Shown: one piece after another, positions 26,401 through 38,815 of the stretch | Layout of the letters: each line of letters begins with the position of its first letter | Position numbering within the stretch: the stretch's first letter is position 1 | Assembly: GCA_030159075.1 (NCBI GenBank) | Contig: BROG01000075.1 | Span: 1,580,001 to 1,644,000 of the forward strand | Origin: Atrina japonica | Lineage: Eukaryota > Mollusca > Bivalvia > Pterioida > Pinnidae | Direction of reading: 5' to 3' | DNA: 64,000 nucleotides | Program-made: the position numbers and the translations under genes | The notes under the pieces: generated by a model | What the model was told of the DNA's origin: nothing | The model's input: the letters and a program-made list of their open reading frames with translations, nothing else | The model's database searches: none

Positions 26401-27179
26401 AGTCATATTTTAATTATCAGACATCAGATATACTAGGCCTGAAGTTATTAGCAAAAACAATTTACTTTATTCTTGAAATGTATATTAATTTTGCTTACAG
26501 GAGCAACTCTTAAGAAAACAATGAATTCGTGTCCGAGCAGCACATTGTTGGTGTCCTTGTTTTTCTATCAAAATTGTGATCTGGGCTCGAATCCTCAATT
26601 TGGCAAATGTTGCATGTGACAGGGTATGATGGTCGCCGGATCGGGAACGTTGGATTTTACTGGGAACTTCGGTGTCCCCACACTAATTACTAATGCTTAT
26701 AAACAGTACATTTTAGTAACAGAAACATAGTAATGCTAAGCTTAAATAATGGTAAATGCACATCAATTGTTAAAATATTTGTTAATCCCACAGATAAACC
26801 ATTGGCAATCCTGGGCACCGTAACCCTGATTACACCATTTACCCCTCAAGCCACAGTTGGACTGGTCTAAAACTCTAATTCATTGATTTATAGAAGAATC
26901 CATTTAACATTGTTTTTAATTGACTGGTGACTTAATATGGTACAGAGTGTAGTATATCTTTCAATTGGATTTTCATGATCATAAAATCTTTAAAAACATC
27001 TCCCGGAGAATACAATTTCTTGAGGTGCTTAATTTGAACCACAGTTTAAATTTTCGTATGAGTCTTACATTTCTAAAAGATATTTTGCTGGGCTCAATGT
27101 ACAACATAACATTGTTGTTCCTTTGTGAAACACTCACGTATATTTTTCAAAGACCCAAAGAAAAGTCCCATGTAATGAG

Positions 27180-27525
27180 ATACAAAGAAAACTTGAAGAA
27201 GTACCAATTAATAATCGAAACTCAAGTCGATTATAACACGACCATTTAGATGTTCAACATGAACAATTACAATTACAAATTCCAAACGGGATAAGACCAG
27301 GTGTCCGGAAGGAGTCAGCGTCTTCTGCTGGCATGCCACAGCCGTCGCAAATGTTCCATGGAAACCTTTCTAGTTCGATGAACGGGTCAAATTCAGCAAA
27401 AAGGTCAAGTTTGGTGATGAGGTCAAGTTCGGTGAAAAGCATGATTGGTGAAACAGAGTCACTGTCTGTGGCCGTGATCCAGAATACTTTCTAATATCTC
27501 TGAGAGGGGGACTTCATAATGTTTA
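27180..27525 (-). mobile_element. Solo 3' tail of a Penelope-like element
   Basis: On the minus strand this closely matches the tail at 5540-5830. It shows the end of the RT frame (near CCCCCTCTCAGAGAT), then GCTTTTCACCGAACTTGACC repeats, then CCGGACACCTGGTCTTATCC and a terminal segment. A 62-codon frame across it is an artefact of the repeats. Strong 5' truncation is typical of target-primed retrotransposition. Confidence 0.82.
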
Positions 27526-28044
27526 TTGATAACCTTAGATGTCTCACTTTTGGTAGATTTTTGTATTGTATTGAATTCTAAAATATTTTAATTTTATGAC
27601 TTCTGAGCTATTCTGGGTAATTCATTTGCCAAGAGATCAACCACCATTGACATATCTGTAAATTATTATCGTTGACATTGTTTTCTTTTTGTGTTTTGTG
27701 TGTTACTACACAGGAACTGACCATTCACCAAATGCCAGACACATCAACTTTTGGAAAACTTTTCCATTATGACGTCACAATTAAATGTCCTGTCAAACAC
27801 TTGTGGGATTGTGACATCACACTCGAATGACGTCAAGTCAGGTGTCCGACACTTGATGAGAGGTCAACTCATTTGTTTTCTAATATTTTATGTACTAAAC
27901 TGAGGACGAAAACTATGATATCTATATAGATTATAAATGCCGTAAATATGTTGTGAGTTTCCAGTGCTGATATATTTATCATATACGTAATCATCCGAGT
28001 TCTCATCCGAGAATCTTTGAAATCCTTGTAGAACTAGAAGGTTG

Positions 28045-28387
28045 AAGTGGCATTAGCTATGCTTACCAAAACAAATTTAGATTTTTTCCTACTTTAACTA
28101 CTTGATGTACGATAACAAATAAGAGCTACACACAGGCATAACAAATCCTATATTTCTACATTTTTCAGAAACATAAGGTCAGGCCCAGTATTGTATTCGT
28201 GTACAAATTGTAAGGTTGAGTGAATCACTTGAAATTGAAAATGTGCCAAAATTGAGTTTTTCAACCAATTTTCACAATATATATGTTGATAATATTTATA
28301 CATGTTTATTTCTCTTTTTGTTGTTGTATATCAATCTAAGTTGTAAGAATGGAAACAAAAATTGAAAAAACACAGCTAATGCCACTT
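28045..28387. mobile_element. MITE with AAGTGGCATTAGCT inverted ends
   Basis: The left end AAGTGGCATTAGCTATG and the right end CACAGCTAATGCCACTT are inverted repeats 343 bp apart. A diverged, right-truncated relative is at about 42885-43110 (shared ACTTGATGTACRATAACAAA and GAAAAYGTGCCAAA). Confidence 0.8.
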
Positions 28388-28389
28388 TA

Positions 28390-29580
28390 AATATGTCGGT
28401 GTGATTTGTTTGAAACAAAAAATTGTTGTATGAATGTGAAATTAAATACAAACAGTGGTGAGCGGGTCCATGAGAAATTCTTAAATGTTTTATAAAACCC
28501 TGGAAAAAGAACTCAAGATTTTATGTTATATGAATGAGTTGGCAACTTAACCATCCCATGTTTATTTCATTTGGATTTCATTATGTTTTAGAATGTTCAG
28601 CATTATCATATGAAGGGAATTTGCATTATCAGGTTTGCAGGTATGTAAAACCAAAATCAATATTTTAAAGCTTAAATTAAATTTTCAAACTTCAATCTAA
28701 CAAATTGAATTATAAAACAGTATAATTGCAGTAGGATAATTGTAAACTGAATTTCATTTAGAAATGATACAGTATTTATAAGCAGTTTATCTGTTATTAT
28801 TCAGTGCAATGTATATATAATATATCAAATTATTATGTGCCGTATAGCATTTAATAGACTAACCTGCCGTGTATGATTACACTAGATATAGATAGTAAAC
28901 ATCGTCAAGGTAAATAAATCTGTATTTTATACGTTATGATCTGATCACAGAAATGACGTCGCAGAAATTGATTTTGCTACCGTTATTACTCCATTGAAAA
29001 AGAAGATAATCGTATTACAAATATCAGAGATATATAGAGTTGAACCCGAGCCAGATATGGCGTATGATATATAAAACATAGTCACGATAGTGCAATTATT
29101 CTTGACGTTGAATTAAACTTGAACATGAGATGTTAATAGGTCGGTTCTTGAACAATCATCATCAGACTACACGGTAACAGAGTACAGATGGGATAATGAC
29201 CAATGACAGGAAAGATGCATTAGATGAGAAACAAATTATCGTTCACCTAGTTATTATCATAAGCGCATTTTATCCAGCTATATATGAATCTTTTTAGTCC
29301 TCCTGTTAATTCCACTGTTCTGGTCTGTTCTGAATGAAATCAATCAATGAAATATTCACGCCTTTTTGTAAAGAAAAAAAGTTTTCATGTTTATACTTTG
29401 GTATCTGAGATATTTTATATGTAATACAAAGCAGTTTTACTGTATGTTTAAAAACTTCATTGTACCAAAATTTCCAATCTGTCTGTTAATGAATTTTGTG
29501 TACACATTAAGGAAATTTTAAAACGCTACTACTCATTGCGTTTCAAGGAACTAGCAATACATAACTAGCGAAGATGAAAT
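28390..29580. other. Intergenic DNA, no recognised feature
   Basis: AT-rich sequence with no convincing coding frame, inverted repeat or known repeat that I could identify. Confidence 0.45.
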
Positions 29581-29589
29581 CTTTTTATC

Positions 29590-29740
29590 AAAGGCATTTT
29601 TTCTGAAGACTTGTCAACATGTATCATTGCACCAATTCACAAAAAGGTGATATGAATACACCAACTGATAATAGAGGTATCACACCTGTTAGCTGTTTGT
29701 CAAAACTTACATCTGTATCAAATTATAGATTTAACGATTT
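29590..29740 (+). mobile_element. Fragment of a non-LTR (LINE) reverse transcriptase
   Basis: Translation gives CIIAPIHKK in one frame, then GDMNTPTDNRGITPVSCLSK in another. Together these are the familiar RT segment before the catalytic boxes in LINEs. One base is missing in an A run. It ends abruptly at about 29740, and nothing after it resembles RT. Confidence 0.65.
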
Positions 29741-30473
29741 AGTGAAAAAAATCAAGTTAATTCATACGTTGCCAAGTGTTACAATTGATCCTAGGGTGTG
29801 GGTAAACTGCAATTGTACCCTAGGGCAAATTTTAACCCGTTGCAAAAGCACACGGTTACTGGAGTATAAAATTATTTCTAGTCCAGGTCGCTGTCGGAGT
29901 CACAGATTTGACAAACATAAAGGGTTTTAACGGTTGAACACTCTCCATGAGCCCATGATATGATATATAGATTATGTATATGTATATATGTCATAGTTCA
30001 TCGTCAATTATTCAAGTGACTTGGATTAAACAATGACATTATATTATTAAACGCACACGCGAAAAGTATATCAAGTAGTTTTTCATTTTCCCAAAATTGC
30101 TTTCTATGTAAAATCAATCTCATATATACAATGAAATATTGTCAACTTTTGCACAACTGTGTGGGAATTCTTGGACTATCTTTCTAAATTGGTTTTGAAT
30201 GTGTCAATTTCTTTTTGTATCAAATGCAAGTATTTATAAGTGACAAATAAAATTTGTAGCGTCAATCCCTTCTTTGTTCTTAGTAAGTGGTGTTAACAAA
30301 ATAAATTTTACAAAGAAAATTGTTTGCCTTTCAGAAATAAAGCTTAATAAAGACCCCAAAAATCATAGGAAAATAAAAAGACTTTATTTTAAACATGTAA
30401 ATCGAATGAATTGATGGATAAACATTTGCAATGAAGCTGTTTATTATGCTGACTTGATACAATGTAACTAATA

Positions 30474-30676
30474 CTGTAAATACAGTTTTATTCGCGAGAA
30501 TTTCATTCACGCGTAATTTTGCGAGTATCGTTTGCAAAAATAAAATCATCGCGTAATGACGTATGGTAATTGTATGACGAAATGGCCATTCACATCGTGA
30601 AAATATCATCTCGCAAATGAATTTAGAAATCGCGTATCGCGTAAATAATGTTCCGCGGAAATTTCCGGATTTACAG
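30474..30676. mobile_element. MITE-like element with CTGTAAAT/ATTTACAG ends
   Basis: CTGTAAATACAGTTTTATTC on the left and GGATTTACAG on the right enclose about 200 bp rich in TCGCG motifs (ATTCGCGAGAA, AAATCGCGTATCGCG). Similar in style to 9179-9413. Confidence 0.6.
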
Positions 30677-30679
30677 AAT

Positions 30680-33400
30680 AGACATCGTCGTCTTTAACTT
30701 GATAATATTGAGCGTTTCACTGTTTTTTGGCATAAGATGCTTCCCTTTGGAGGACGTTGAATTTTATTTTATTTTATTTTAAGTAATCTAATAAAATACT
30801 CGCTTCCGTGTAATTTTCGCGATTGTTGCACTTAAATGAGAGGCAAAATTTAAAATAAAAGCGCATTTTTCAAGCTAGATGACTGAAACACGAAAATACA
30901 TGATATCCATGAGCCTATGGTGATCTAGGGCGATTTTAAGATGGTGTGAATATCTTCTTTTATAGTAATAGGACCAAATATTTGCAGGTACAGAGTAATA
31001 GTTTCGATTCACGTTTACACTGATTGAAGAAGAAACAAACATACATGTATCTTATCTATGTGCCATGTGTTTATCTGTAAATATCCAGGTATGTATCTGT
31101 TTCTTGGATAAATAAATAATTATTACAGTATTCACTTGTACTATAAATAAACTGAAAGCATACTGACTATATACCAAATTCACTTTGTGAACTATACAAT
31201 GGAGCGCAAAATATGTACCAGTAGAGCCCAGACATCGTTTAAAATCAAATTTAGAAAATATAGTATCTATACAAAACCAATCAAGTAATCGATTTTTTTC
31301 TTGGAGTAGTGATTAAAATTGTTGGAATCGTTACATACATCAGCCCCGGTTTCCAGCGTTACTGATTGGAATTTATCCTTGAAAATATCACCAGTTCTAA
31401 TCATATCTGGAATTTTCTCTCAGGTTTTGAAACTTAATAATGGCCAAGTCACATCCTTACATTAGCTCTGAACACTAATGTTAGAAACCTCAGATTGTCA
31501 GTGTACACTGACTTCGACGTTTGATAGTTACGTACCATGCGCCAGTTTACGTCAGCAATGCATTTTGGCATTGGAATGCTGTGTTGTGCATCATTGTACA
31601 TAACAAAACGAAAATGCTTTACGATACTACAAAAGCCGTATAGTGTCAAAGAAAACAATAAATACAACGAATCTAAATTGAATAATAAAAGGTGTGACAC
31701 ACCCGTTTTCAACAAGATTTGTGACGTTGTAAATACGTATATACATTTTACAGTTGATTATCTGCATTGCTATAGGTGTCGCACTTGTTAAATCACTGAA
31801 AATGTAAAAGAAAAACACAGAATACATGCGATAATTCAATTAAAATTATATCAAGCAACTTAAGATACCAAAATTTGATTCTATAGATATTTCAATTGCA
31901 CTTTGTGGCAATGGAATACACCACACCTTACACATGCTGCATGTGATGTGTTACTATAAAAAATAAATGATATGCAATACTATTAAATGATGCTTAAAAA
32001 GTCCATTGAGTATGTTAAATGAATATGAGTTTGTTGTGTAGAAATTGTGTTTTAATTTTGGTGTTAGATTTTATACAAAACCTTATGGCCGCGCATGGAG
32101 TATTTTCAGTGTAATTTTTGAAAATATTTGTCACTTGTTTTTATTTTAGGAGCATTTCATACTTATGAAATATCATATTTTATGGCGTAGTAAAATATTT
32201 GTATCATAAGATATGTAATACAGAGATCAATTACAAGGCGTGTAGGCGATTGACGTTTTTGTCTTGTTACTATTGTCATTGTGAATTATTGAATTCACAG
32301 CGTATACCTATATATTAAGCTATACAGCTTTCAATTAATAACAAATATATTCTTTGTAGATAATTTATGGGTGAACTGTAATTATCCTAGTCTTAAAAAA
32401 GAAAATTGCACAGTCAAGTGCCTCTTTATGATTGCATAACATTCAGAATGGATTTTCCGTGCTCGAAATATGGGGAAAAAGATGCGAGGAGGATTTTGTA
32501 TGTCGAAAATACACATGAACTATTCTAGTCCTCGGAAATTTCATCTCAAAACGTATTAGACTTAATAGTTGGTAATTAATTACGTTTCCGTTCGACCTTG
32601 TGACCTGATAAATGGGATTGCCAACAATTATCCATTACAGGAGAGAGTGGGTGCTGCTTAAGACAATTTTAACCTGGGAAACTTTTCAATTACCTGACCA
32701 ACTGAACTCTGTTTCTGCGTCATTGCTGACAAAGCACAGAAGAAATTTTGTGATTACTTCGGAATCACGTCTTCGCTGACGTCTCATCGGCAGTCAAAAA
32801 ATGTCAATTCAATTTCATCCCTGAAAAGGCTTCGCGTTGGCGTCAAGGATGCGTGATAAGTATAAACCATGTTCAGAATTTTGAGCAAGTGTGAAATGAA
32901 TTGAAAGGCAGATAGAGTTATTTCTGTGTCTAATAACTAATTGTGGTGAAAGTAATCTTTGTAATTGCTATAATAAAAGACACAAAAACCGCACGCAAAA
33001 AAAATCATTGGAACTGAGAAGGGATAGCCCAGGATATTATCGGTCTTCGTTTTCCTTTCGTAATTTGATTAATTTTCATATCTATCACACTCCTCATGTG
33101 TCGGATAATTGAATCTTTAAGTGACACGTGTGCAATGTTGGATTGTCTTTAATCATGATGCAAAAGTTGAAGTGGTGATTGAATTTGCTTCTCTAAGAAT
33201 TAGTTTTGAAGGAAATTGCAAGTTTGTAGACACTAGCAAGAGAAATCTTCAATAGCTATTTGCACGAGAAATTAAATAAGTTGTCTGGTTTATTAAATGC
33301 CAGTGTGGTATATCTATAATGGTATTGTGCAGACTTGCACGAGTGTAAAGTATCTTATGTTTTGCAACCCAGTCATCCGTTGTATTTAAAATGTTCAACA
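30680..33400. other. Intergenic DNA, no gene recognised
   Basis: Contains TTCCCTTTGGAGGACGTTGA near 30740, related to a motif at 13500. No coding frame here resembles a known protein. Overlapping frames on both strands at 31449-31839 look like chance. Confidence 0.45.
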
Positions 33401-33920
33401 ACCTAATTCATAAATGATTTTATCCGTTCAAAGTAAGATCCCGCCATACTTCCAATACAAATATTCACCATGTATTTCCTACACGGGTTCAGTTGCCTCT
33501 AAAATTCTCAATTACAAAGCTAATCTGCAGCAACTCAATTTACGCAGCCTTTCCCCGAACCTTGCACCTTGTACCTGTTCTACATCTGGGTTCATGTACG
33601 CTCAATGTGGCCACGTTGTGACAGGTGATCTCAACATTGTGCGTAACAGAAAACTACGAGATATTTTATGCAAAGGCCCAAAATATAGGGAATCTGTCTT
33701 GTTTATATGGTGCCAAAATTTTGAAATTATTATGGATGTATGTGACGAGTACGCTATACGTTGGAAGAAAGATGTCGAACTTGATACTTTTTCAGAGTAG
33801 ATTAAGTCAATAAGTAATGTTCTTAAACAAAGAATTCGACGACTTAAACATTTTATCAACACAAAATACGATTCATTTTTTCGTGACCCTGGTGTTGTCG
33901 GAGAACTTTTCCGTCTCCAC

Positions 33921-34179
33921 CACTGGTATTGTGTACAGGATCTAGTCTCTGTAACAATTTACCCCTTTTCCGCTTGATTTTGTTTTCGTGAATTGTTTAC
34001 GAATTAAAGATTTTAAATGTTTCACACGTCTTCTGATTGATTTTGTTTCGAATATGATATAAATATAAGGTTACTGTCATTTAAAATCTTTTATTCGTAA
34101 ACAATTCACGAAAAAAAAATCAAGCGGATGAGGTGTCAAATGTTACAGAGACTAGATTCTGTGCACAATTACATGTGGG
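33921..34179. mobile_element. MITE inserted into PLE copy B, with CTCCAC target duplication
   Basis: Long inverted arms start at CACTGGTATTGTGTACAGG on the left and, inverted, CACATGTAATTGTGCACAG on the right. They pair for most of their length (CCGCTTGATTTT, TCGTGAATTGTTTACGAA). CTCCAC occurs at 33915-33920 and 34180-34185. Removing the insert and one CTCCAC joins the PLE frame as GELFRLH then ENFIIVPADK, which confirms the boundaries. Confidence 0.88.
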
Positions 34180-34683
34180 CTCCACGAAAATTTTATCATC
34201 GTTCCTGCTGACAAAACAATTAACAACATCACATTTGTCTGCAGGCGATACTATTATAGCATTCAGCATACAAGAGGAACTTGGATTCATCACACTACCT
34301 GGACACCCTACATAGACTTTCACCGATTTCTCTACCTATGAAATATTAAAATCCGTTCGCACTTCGTTTGGAATATCCACAAGTGACACGGAGCTTGAAT
34401 TGCCATAAATTTATTGGATTCCAAAGATGCGCAAAAAAATCCCTATAAACCCCGATTCATTGCGGGGTCATCCAAGTGCTCCACAAAGCATTTATCTATA
34501 TTACTCGCCAACTTCTTACACATGTTAATCAAGGTCTTCAGAAGTACTGTACAACGGCTTACTCAAAAAGCGGAGTCAATCAGATGTGGATCCTAAAGAA
34601 TTCAAAAGAATTGATTTTTCGACCCTTTACACAACAATTCCTCATCAAAAGCTCAAAAACAGTTTAACCTATGTTATGCTGGA

Positions 34684-35361
34684 ATGCTGGAATTTATAAT
34701 AGACAATATATTTGTAATGTTCGGAGACGTGGTCTTTCAACAAACTGTCGGCATTCCTATGGGAACCAATTGTGCTCCTTTATTGGCCGACCTGTTTCTT
34801 TATTCATATGAAGCAGACTTCATTCAGAAACTGCTAAATCAAAAGAAGAAAAAGTTAGCGGTGTCCTTTAATTTGACATTTAGATATATCGACGACGTTT
34901 TGTCAATTAATAATGACAATTTTCATACATATGTCAATGCGATATATCCCAGGGAACTAGAAATTAAAGATACAACAGAATCAAGTACACACGCTTCATA
35001 CTTAGACATTTTACTTAATATAAACACAGACGGGAAATTAGCAACTAAGCTATACGATAAACGCGACGATTTCGGCTTTCCCATCGTAAATTTTCCACAT
35101 TTAAGTAGTAATATCCCTCAGTCACCTGCATATGGAGTTTATATATCACAAATGATCCGATATGCCAGGGCGTGTACAACATATGAACATTTCATATACA
35201 GAGTTAAACTACTCACTGACAAATTATTGACACAGGGATATCGAAAACCGCGTTTAATGTCAACGTTCCGCAAATTTTACGGTCGGTATAATAGTCTTGT
35301 TTGCGACTACTCTGTTTCACTAAGTGAAATGTTGAGTTGCCTTTTCGTTGGCGGTTGTTGA
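34684..35361 (+). pseudogene. RT palm/thumb frame of PLE copy B
   Basis: An open frame of 225 codons with the catalytic YIDD intact (RYIDDVLSINN), KLYDKRDDFGF, and MIRYARAC. It is shorter than a full RT because the fingers region lies upstream in broken frames. The frame ends in the tail sequence. Confidence 0.8.
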
Positions 35362-35734
35362 GACGTCTGTACCAATTGTGACGAGACTCCTCACGTGTTT
35401 CATTGGACTTGACCGTGGACTCACGGCGGGTGTGACCGGTCGACAGGGGATGCTTACTCCTCCATGGCACCTGATCCCACCTCTTGGTTTCCAGAGGTCC
35501 GTGCTTGTCCATTTTTACCGGATTTGTATCTATGTCCTGGACATCCTATTGATTTATACTTTGGTATCTGAAATTTTTATATTAAACAAAACTCCTTTGT
35601 ATAAAAAATGGAAATTGCATATATACATATTTAGAGTAAGTCTTAGGTTCTGAAGAACCTTATTTTATGAAGGAACACTCTGATTCCAATAACACGTACA
35701 CTGAAGACGACATTATCAACCATAATAATTCAAT

Positions 35735-36335
35735 AAGAATTACCTCGGCCAGATGTATCCTGTTGGGCTAGAAATCAATTAGACGACAGAGAGCCACATC
35801 TGCTTCTCACCTAGATTTACCCTTTTCGATTATAAAGGACGGTCAACTTCACACCTCCCTTTATTACAAACGCGACGATTTCAATTTCCATATCACGACT
35901 TTCCCGTTTCTAAGTAGTAATATTCCATCTACTTCTGCCTATGACGTTTTCATTTCACATCCTATACGTTATGTCAGTGCATGCTCTTCTTATGAATGTT
36001 ACATTCTGAGAGCGAAACGACTTGCCAATAAAATACTTACACAATCTTGTTAAACATTACAATGTCCCCTCTCAGAAATATTAGATAGTATTCTGGAGCA
36101 CGACCACAGACAGTGACTCCCTTTCGCCAATCGTGCTTTTAACCGAACTTGACCTTTTCACCAAACTTGACCTTTTCATCGAATTTGGCCCGTTCATCTA
36201 ACTAGAAAGATTTCCATGTAACATTTGCAACGGCTGTGGCATGCCAGCAGAGGACACTGACTCCTTCCGGACACCTGGTCCTATCCCGTTTGGGATTCGC
36301 AATTGTTCGTCATGCTGAGACCATTTGCACATCTA
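35735..36335 (+). mobile_element. Penelope-like retroelement copy C (5'-truncated, copy A subfamily)
   Basis: Starts within the RT C-terminal half (AATTACCTCGGCCAGATGTA, as at 5151) and is full of stops. It continues through the GAACTTGACC repeats and the CCGGACACCTGGTCCTATCC tail. It follows directly after copy B's tail on the same strand. Confidence 0.82.
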
Positions 36336-36339
36336 ATTC

Positions 36340-36777
36340 GTTAATGGCTATTAATAGCATAATGCAAACAACAAATTACATTTTCGACGTTTTATGTATA
36401 GGCTATGTGTGTTAAATACTCTGACAAGGACACCACGGTTATCGTACATTTCAGTTTGAAATAGTAATAAATAGTTTGAAATTTTCTGCGGATACTTAAA
36501 GAAAAGAATTTGTCATTAAGTCGAATAACAATGGTCGTGTCAGTTTATTATTTCTTCGAAAATCTGTAAAATGCCACCTTTAAAACGAAACGATAAAAGA
36601 TGATTTTATTTTTAATTTATTTTATTTTATAAATTCATTTATTTATTTTTTGTTGTTGAAAATTTAAATAAAGCTTCTATTGAAACAAATAACAAATAAT
36701 CGTGACTATGACTCAAATGGTATTGGAATATTCGATTTTTTGTTTTTTTCTTTTCGTTCCTGAAATGAATAACCGTT

Positions 36778-36811
<34 letters not shown>

Positions 36812-38815
36812 TATAATCTGAAAATAAATCAAACTATGGCAAATACTGTCTAAATTCTGAGGTAAATATGTGGGCGTTTGAATTTCAAAGATTTAAAAAT
36901 AGATTATTTTTATAAATCAAATCTAAATGCGAATACGAAAGTTTGACTTTACTATCTGAAAGTAAGGTGAAATTGACCATACCAAGTTTATCCTACCATG
37001 TCGATAAGCGATGGCATATTACACTGCTATAGTCTAATTCACATAAGTTGGTGATGTGAAGTAACCTTTTTATTATCATATTGGCTATTCTACCCAATTT
37101 TCGGTTAAAACAGGCTTAAAGGGAAAAGCTTAATATTCATAATTGGATATTGGTAGTCTTTATGCTCTATTATAAACAAATTAAACATGGCTAGGTCTAG
37201 AAAGTGTTCATGAGACTCCATCCCGTCATTTGGATATTGCAATACTACGCATAACTATTGGGACTAAATATTCGAATGACAATTTGATATCCGAATATTG
37301 GTCGTTTAGGACCAAATCACGATAAATAGAAAATTCGTTCCCGCTCTACTTGTTGGAAAGGTATTAAAGCGATATAAGCTGTCACAATGATTATTTTTGC
37401 CCCCCCCCCCCTGACATATAGTAGAGAATATGATAAAATGTGTGTTCAAATACATTATCAAACACGTGAAACGTTGTAAAAGATCTTCTTTTCGAAGTTA
37501 TATGTTTTATTGGAATTAACGGTTTCCCGTACCTTAAAAATCCAGCTGTATTTCCGTATGCAATGACCTTTCAGATAAACGCTTTCATCATATCAAACGC
37601 ACTTCGGTCAGGGGGATATCGGTCCTTAACGCGCTCAGACTATGTTAAAGTCGGCCGATTTTTTTAATGTGTTTTATATTTACATTGAAGATTCAGGACT
37701 TTTATTGGAAAGGGCATGTATTATGTAAAATATATCCTTTTCAACGCTATTTTAAATACCTGAGGAAAATCGAATGAATATATGAATAAATATATCAGGT
37801 CACTAAAAGATTTTTTCTCGATCATTAATGTTACCCTGAATGCTGACATTGACAAAAGCAAATCAATATAACTGTGAAAAGTATGCGTTTCTCATGTTTT
37901 ATAATCGTGCCGCAATGCGATAGGACGAGTTATAAATGGGTCGAGATCACCCGATATACCCAGCACGTGAACAATTTCAGAAACGAATGTTTTGAAACGA
38001 CGAAAGAGACCAACTTTTCCTGGTTTAGATATAAAATGATGATGTACGAAAATAAACGCAAAGGGTAATAAGAATAGAATTTATATTAACTGTAAGTAGC
38101 ACGTGTTTATTGGACACTCGGTAATCTTCGTAAAAATTTGCCGACAGTTAATTTGCAATGCTCAAAGTAATGGCGGACAAACAATAACTGAAATTACGGG
38201 TTATATTTGGCAAGATTGTTGCAATTATACACATGCATTTGTAATTCTAACCACCAGATGGTCTCTTTGGGATATATATGAGATAAGATATTATATAAAA
38301 TGGGCAACTCAACTGTTTCAAGAGGGTTGAATATTCCCTTCTTTAAGCCGTGATTTTAAAACGTAGGAAAGATAAATCAATTCAAACATTCAGCTTCCAG
38401 GAGTATCTTATTAAAGGAAAGTAATTAAATAATTAGAAATTATTTTCAAACTTGAACTAGATTGCTGTTTAACCAAAATGTGGGGGTGGGAGATGAAACA
38501 GATTATATTGCATCTGCTTTATCTCACCCACTGACCCAGTAACTTCACCAGCAAGGAAAACCGAAAGTAGAAATCGGTGGGATAGGAAAGTACAAATAAA
38601 TTGAACTTTTAAGTTAACTTTCACAAAATGACTATTTCTCACAGACGTTTGTAGGTTTGTGTATTTTCTACTGATAAGTTATCAGAATACAAACGTTTCT
38701 ATGGTTGCATTCTAATTGCCCTCAAATGGTTCAATAGAATATCGAAATATCTTTCGTCCTGCTTGATCAGTTCTGTTAATACCGTTTCTCTGTTATGTAT
38801 ATCTATATAAAAGTA
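36340..38815. other. Intergenic DNA with poly-C tracts
   Basis: Contains a 32-base poly-C run (36780-36811) and a shorter one near 37400-37410. Small open frames at 37874 and 38103 have no recognisable motifs. Confidence 0.5.
36780..36811. repeat. Poly-C homopolymer, about 32 bases
   Basis: Uninterrupted C run. The length is likely to be unreliable in any sequencing technology. Confidence 0.95.

Larger units (their letters stand above)
33400..35575 (+). mobile_element. Penelope-like retroelement copy B, longest copy
   Basis: N-terminal part at 33414-33915 (CTCSTSGFMYAQCGHVVTGD, RWKKDVELDTFSE), with one in-frame TAG at about 33798 where sister copies have Trp (copy D reads SEWLKAI). It is then interrupted by a MITE at 33921-34179. 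Frameshifts and an apparent deletion of about 135 bases precede the intact RT palm frame at 34684-35361, which has FSTLYTTIPH just upstream, GIPMGTNCAPLLADLF, and an intact RYIDDVLSINN. The 3' tail at 35340-35575 (GTGTGACCGGTCGACAGGGG) differs from copy A's tail and defines a second subfamily. Confidence 0.85.

Noticed and set aside
27254..27442. 62-residue minus-strand protein with TELDL-type repeats (also 5605-5790 on plus)
   Set aside because: Translation of the 18-bp repeats in the PLE tail. Other copies break the frame.
38103..38330. 75-residue plus-strand protein with a QSNG word recalling integrase
   Set aside because: The resemblance is limited to four residues and the neighbouring sequence does not match any retroelement integrase.
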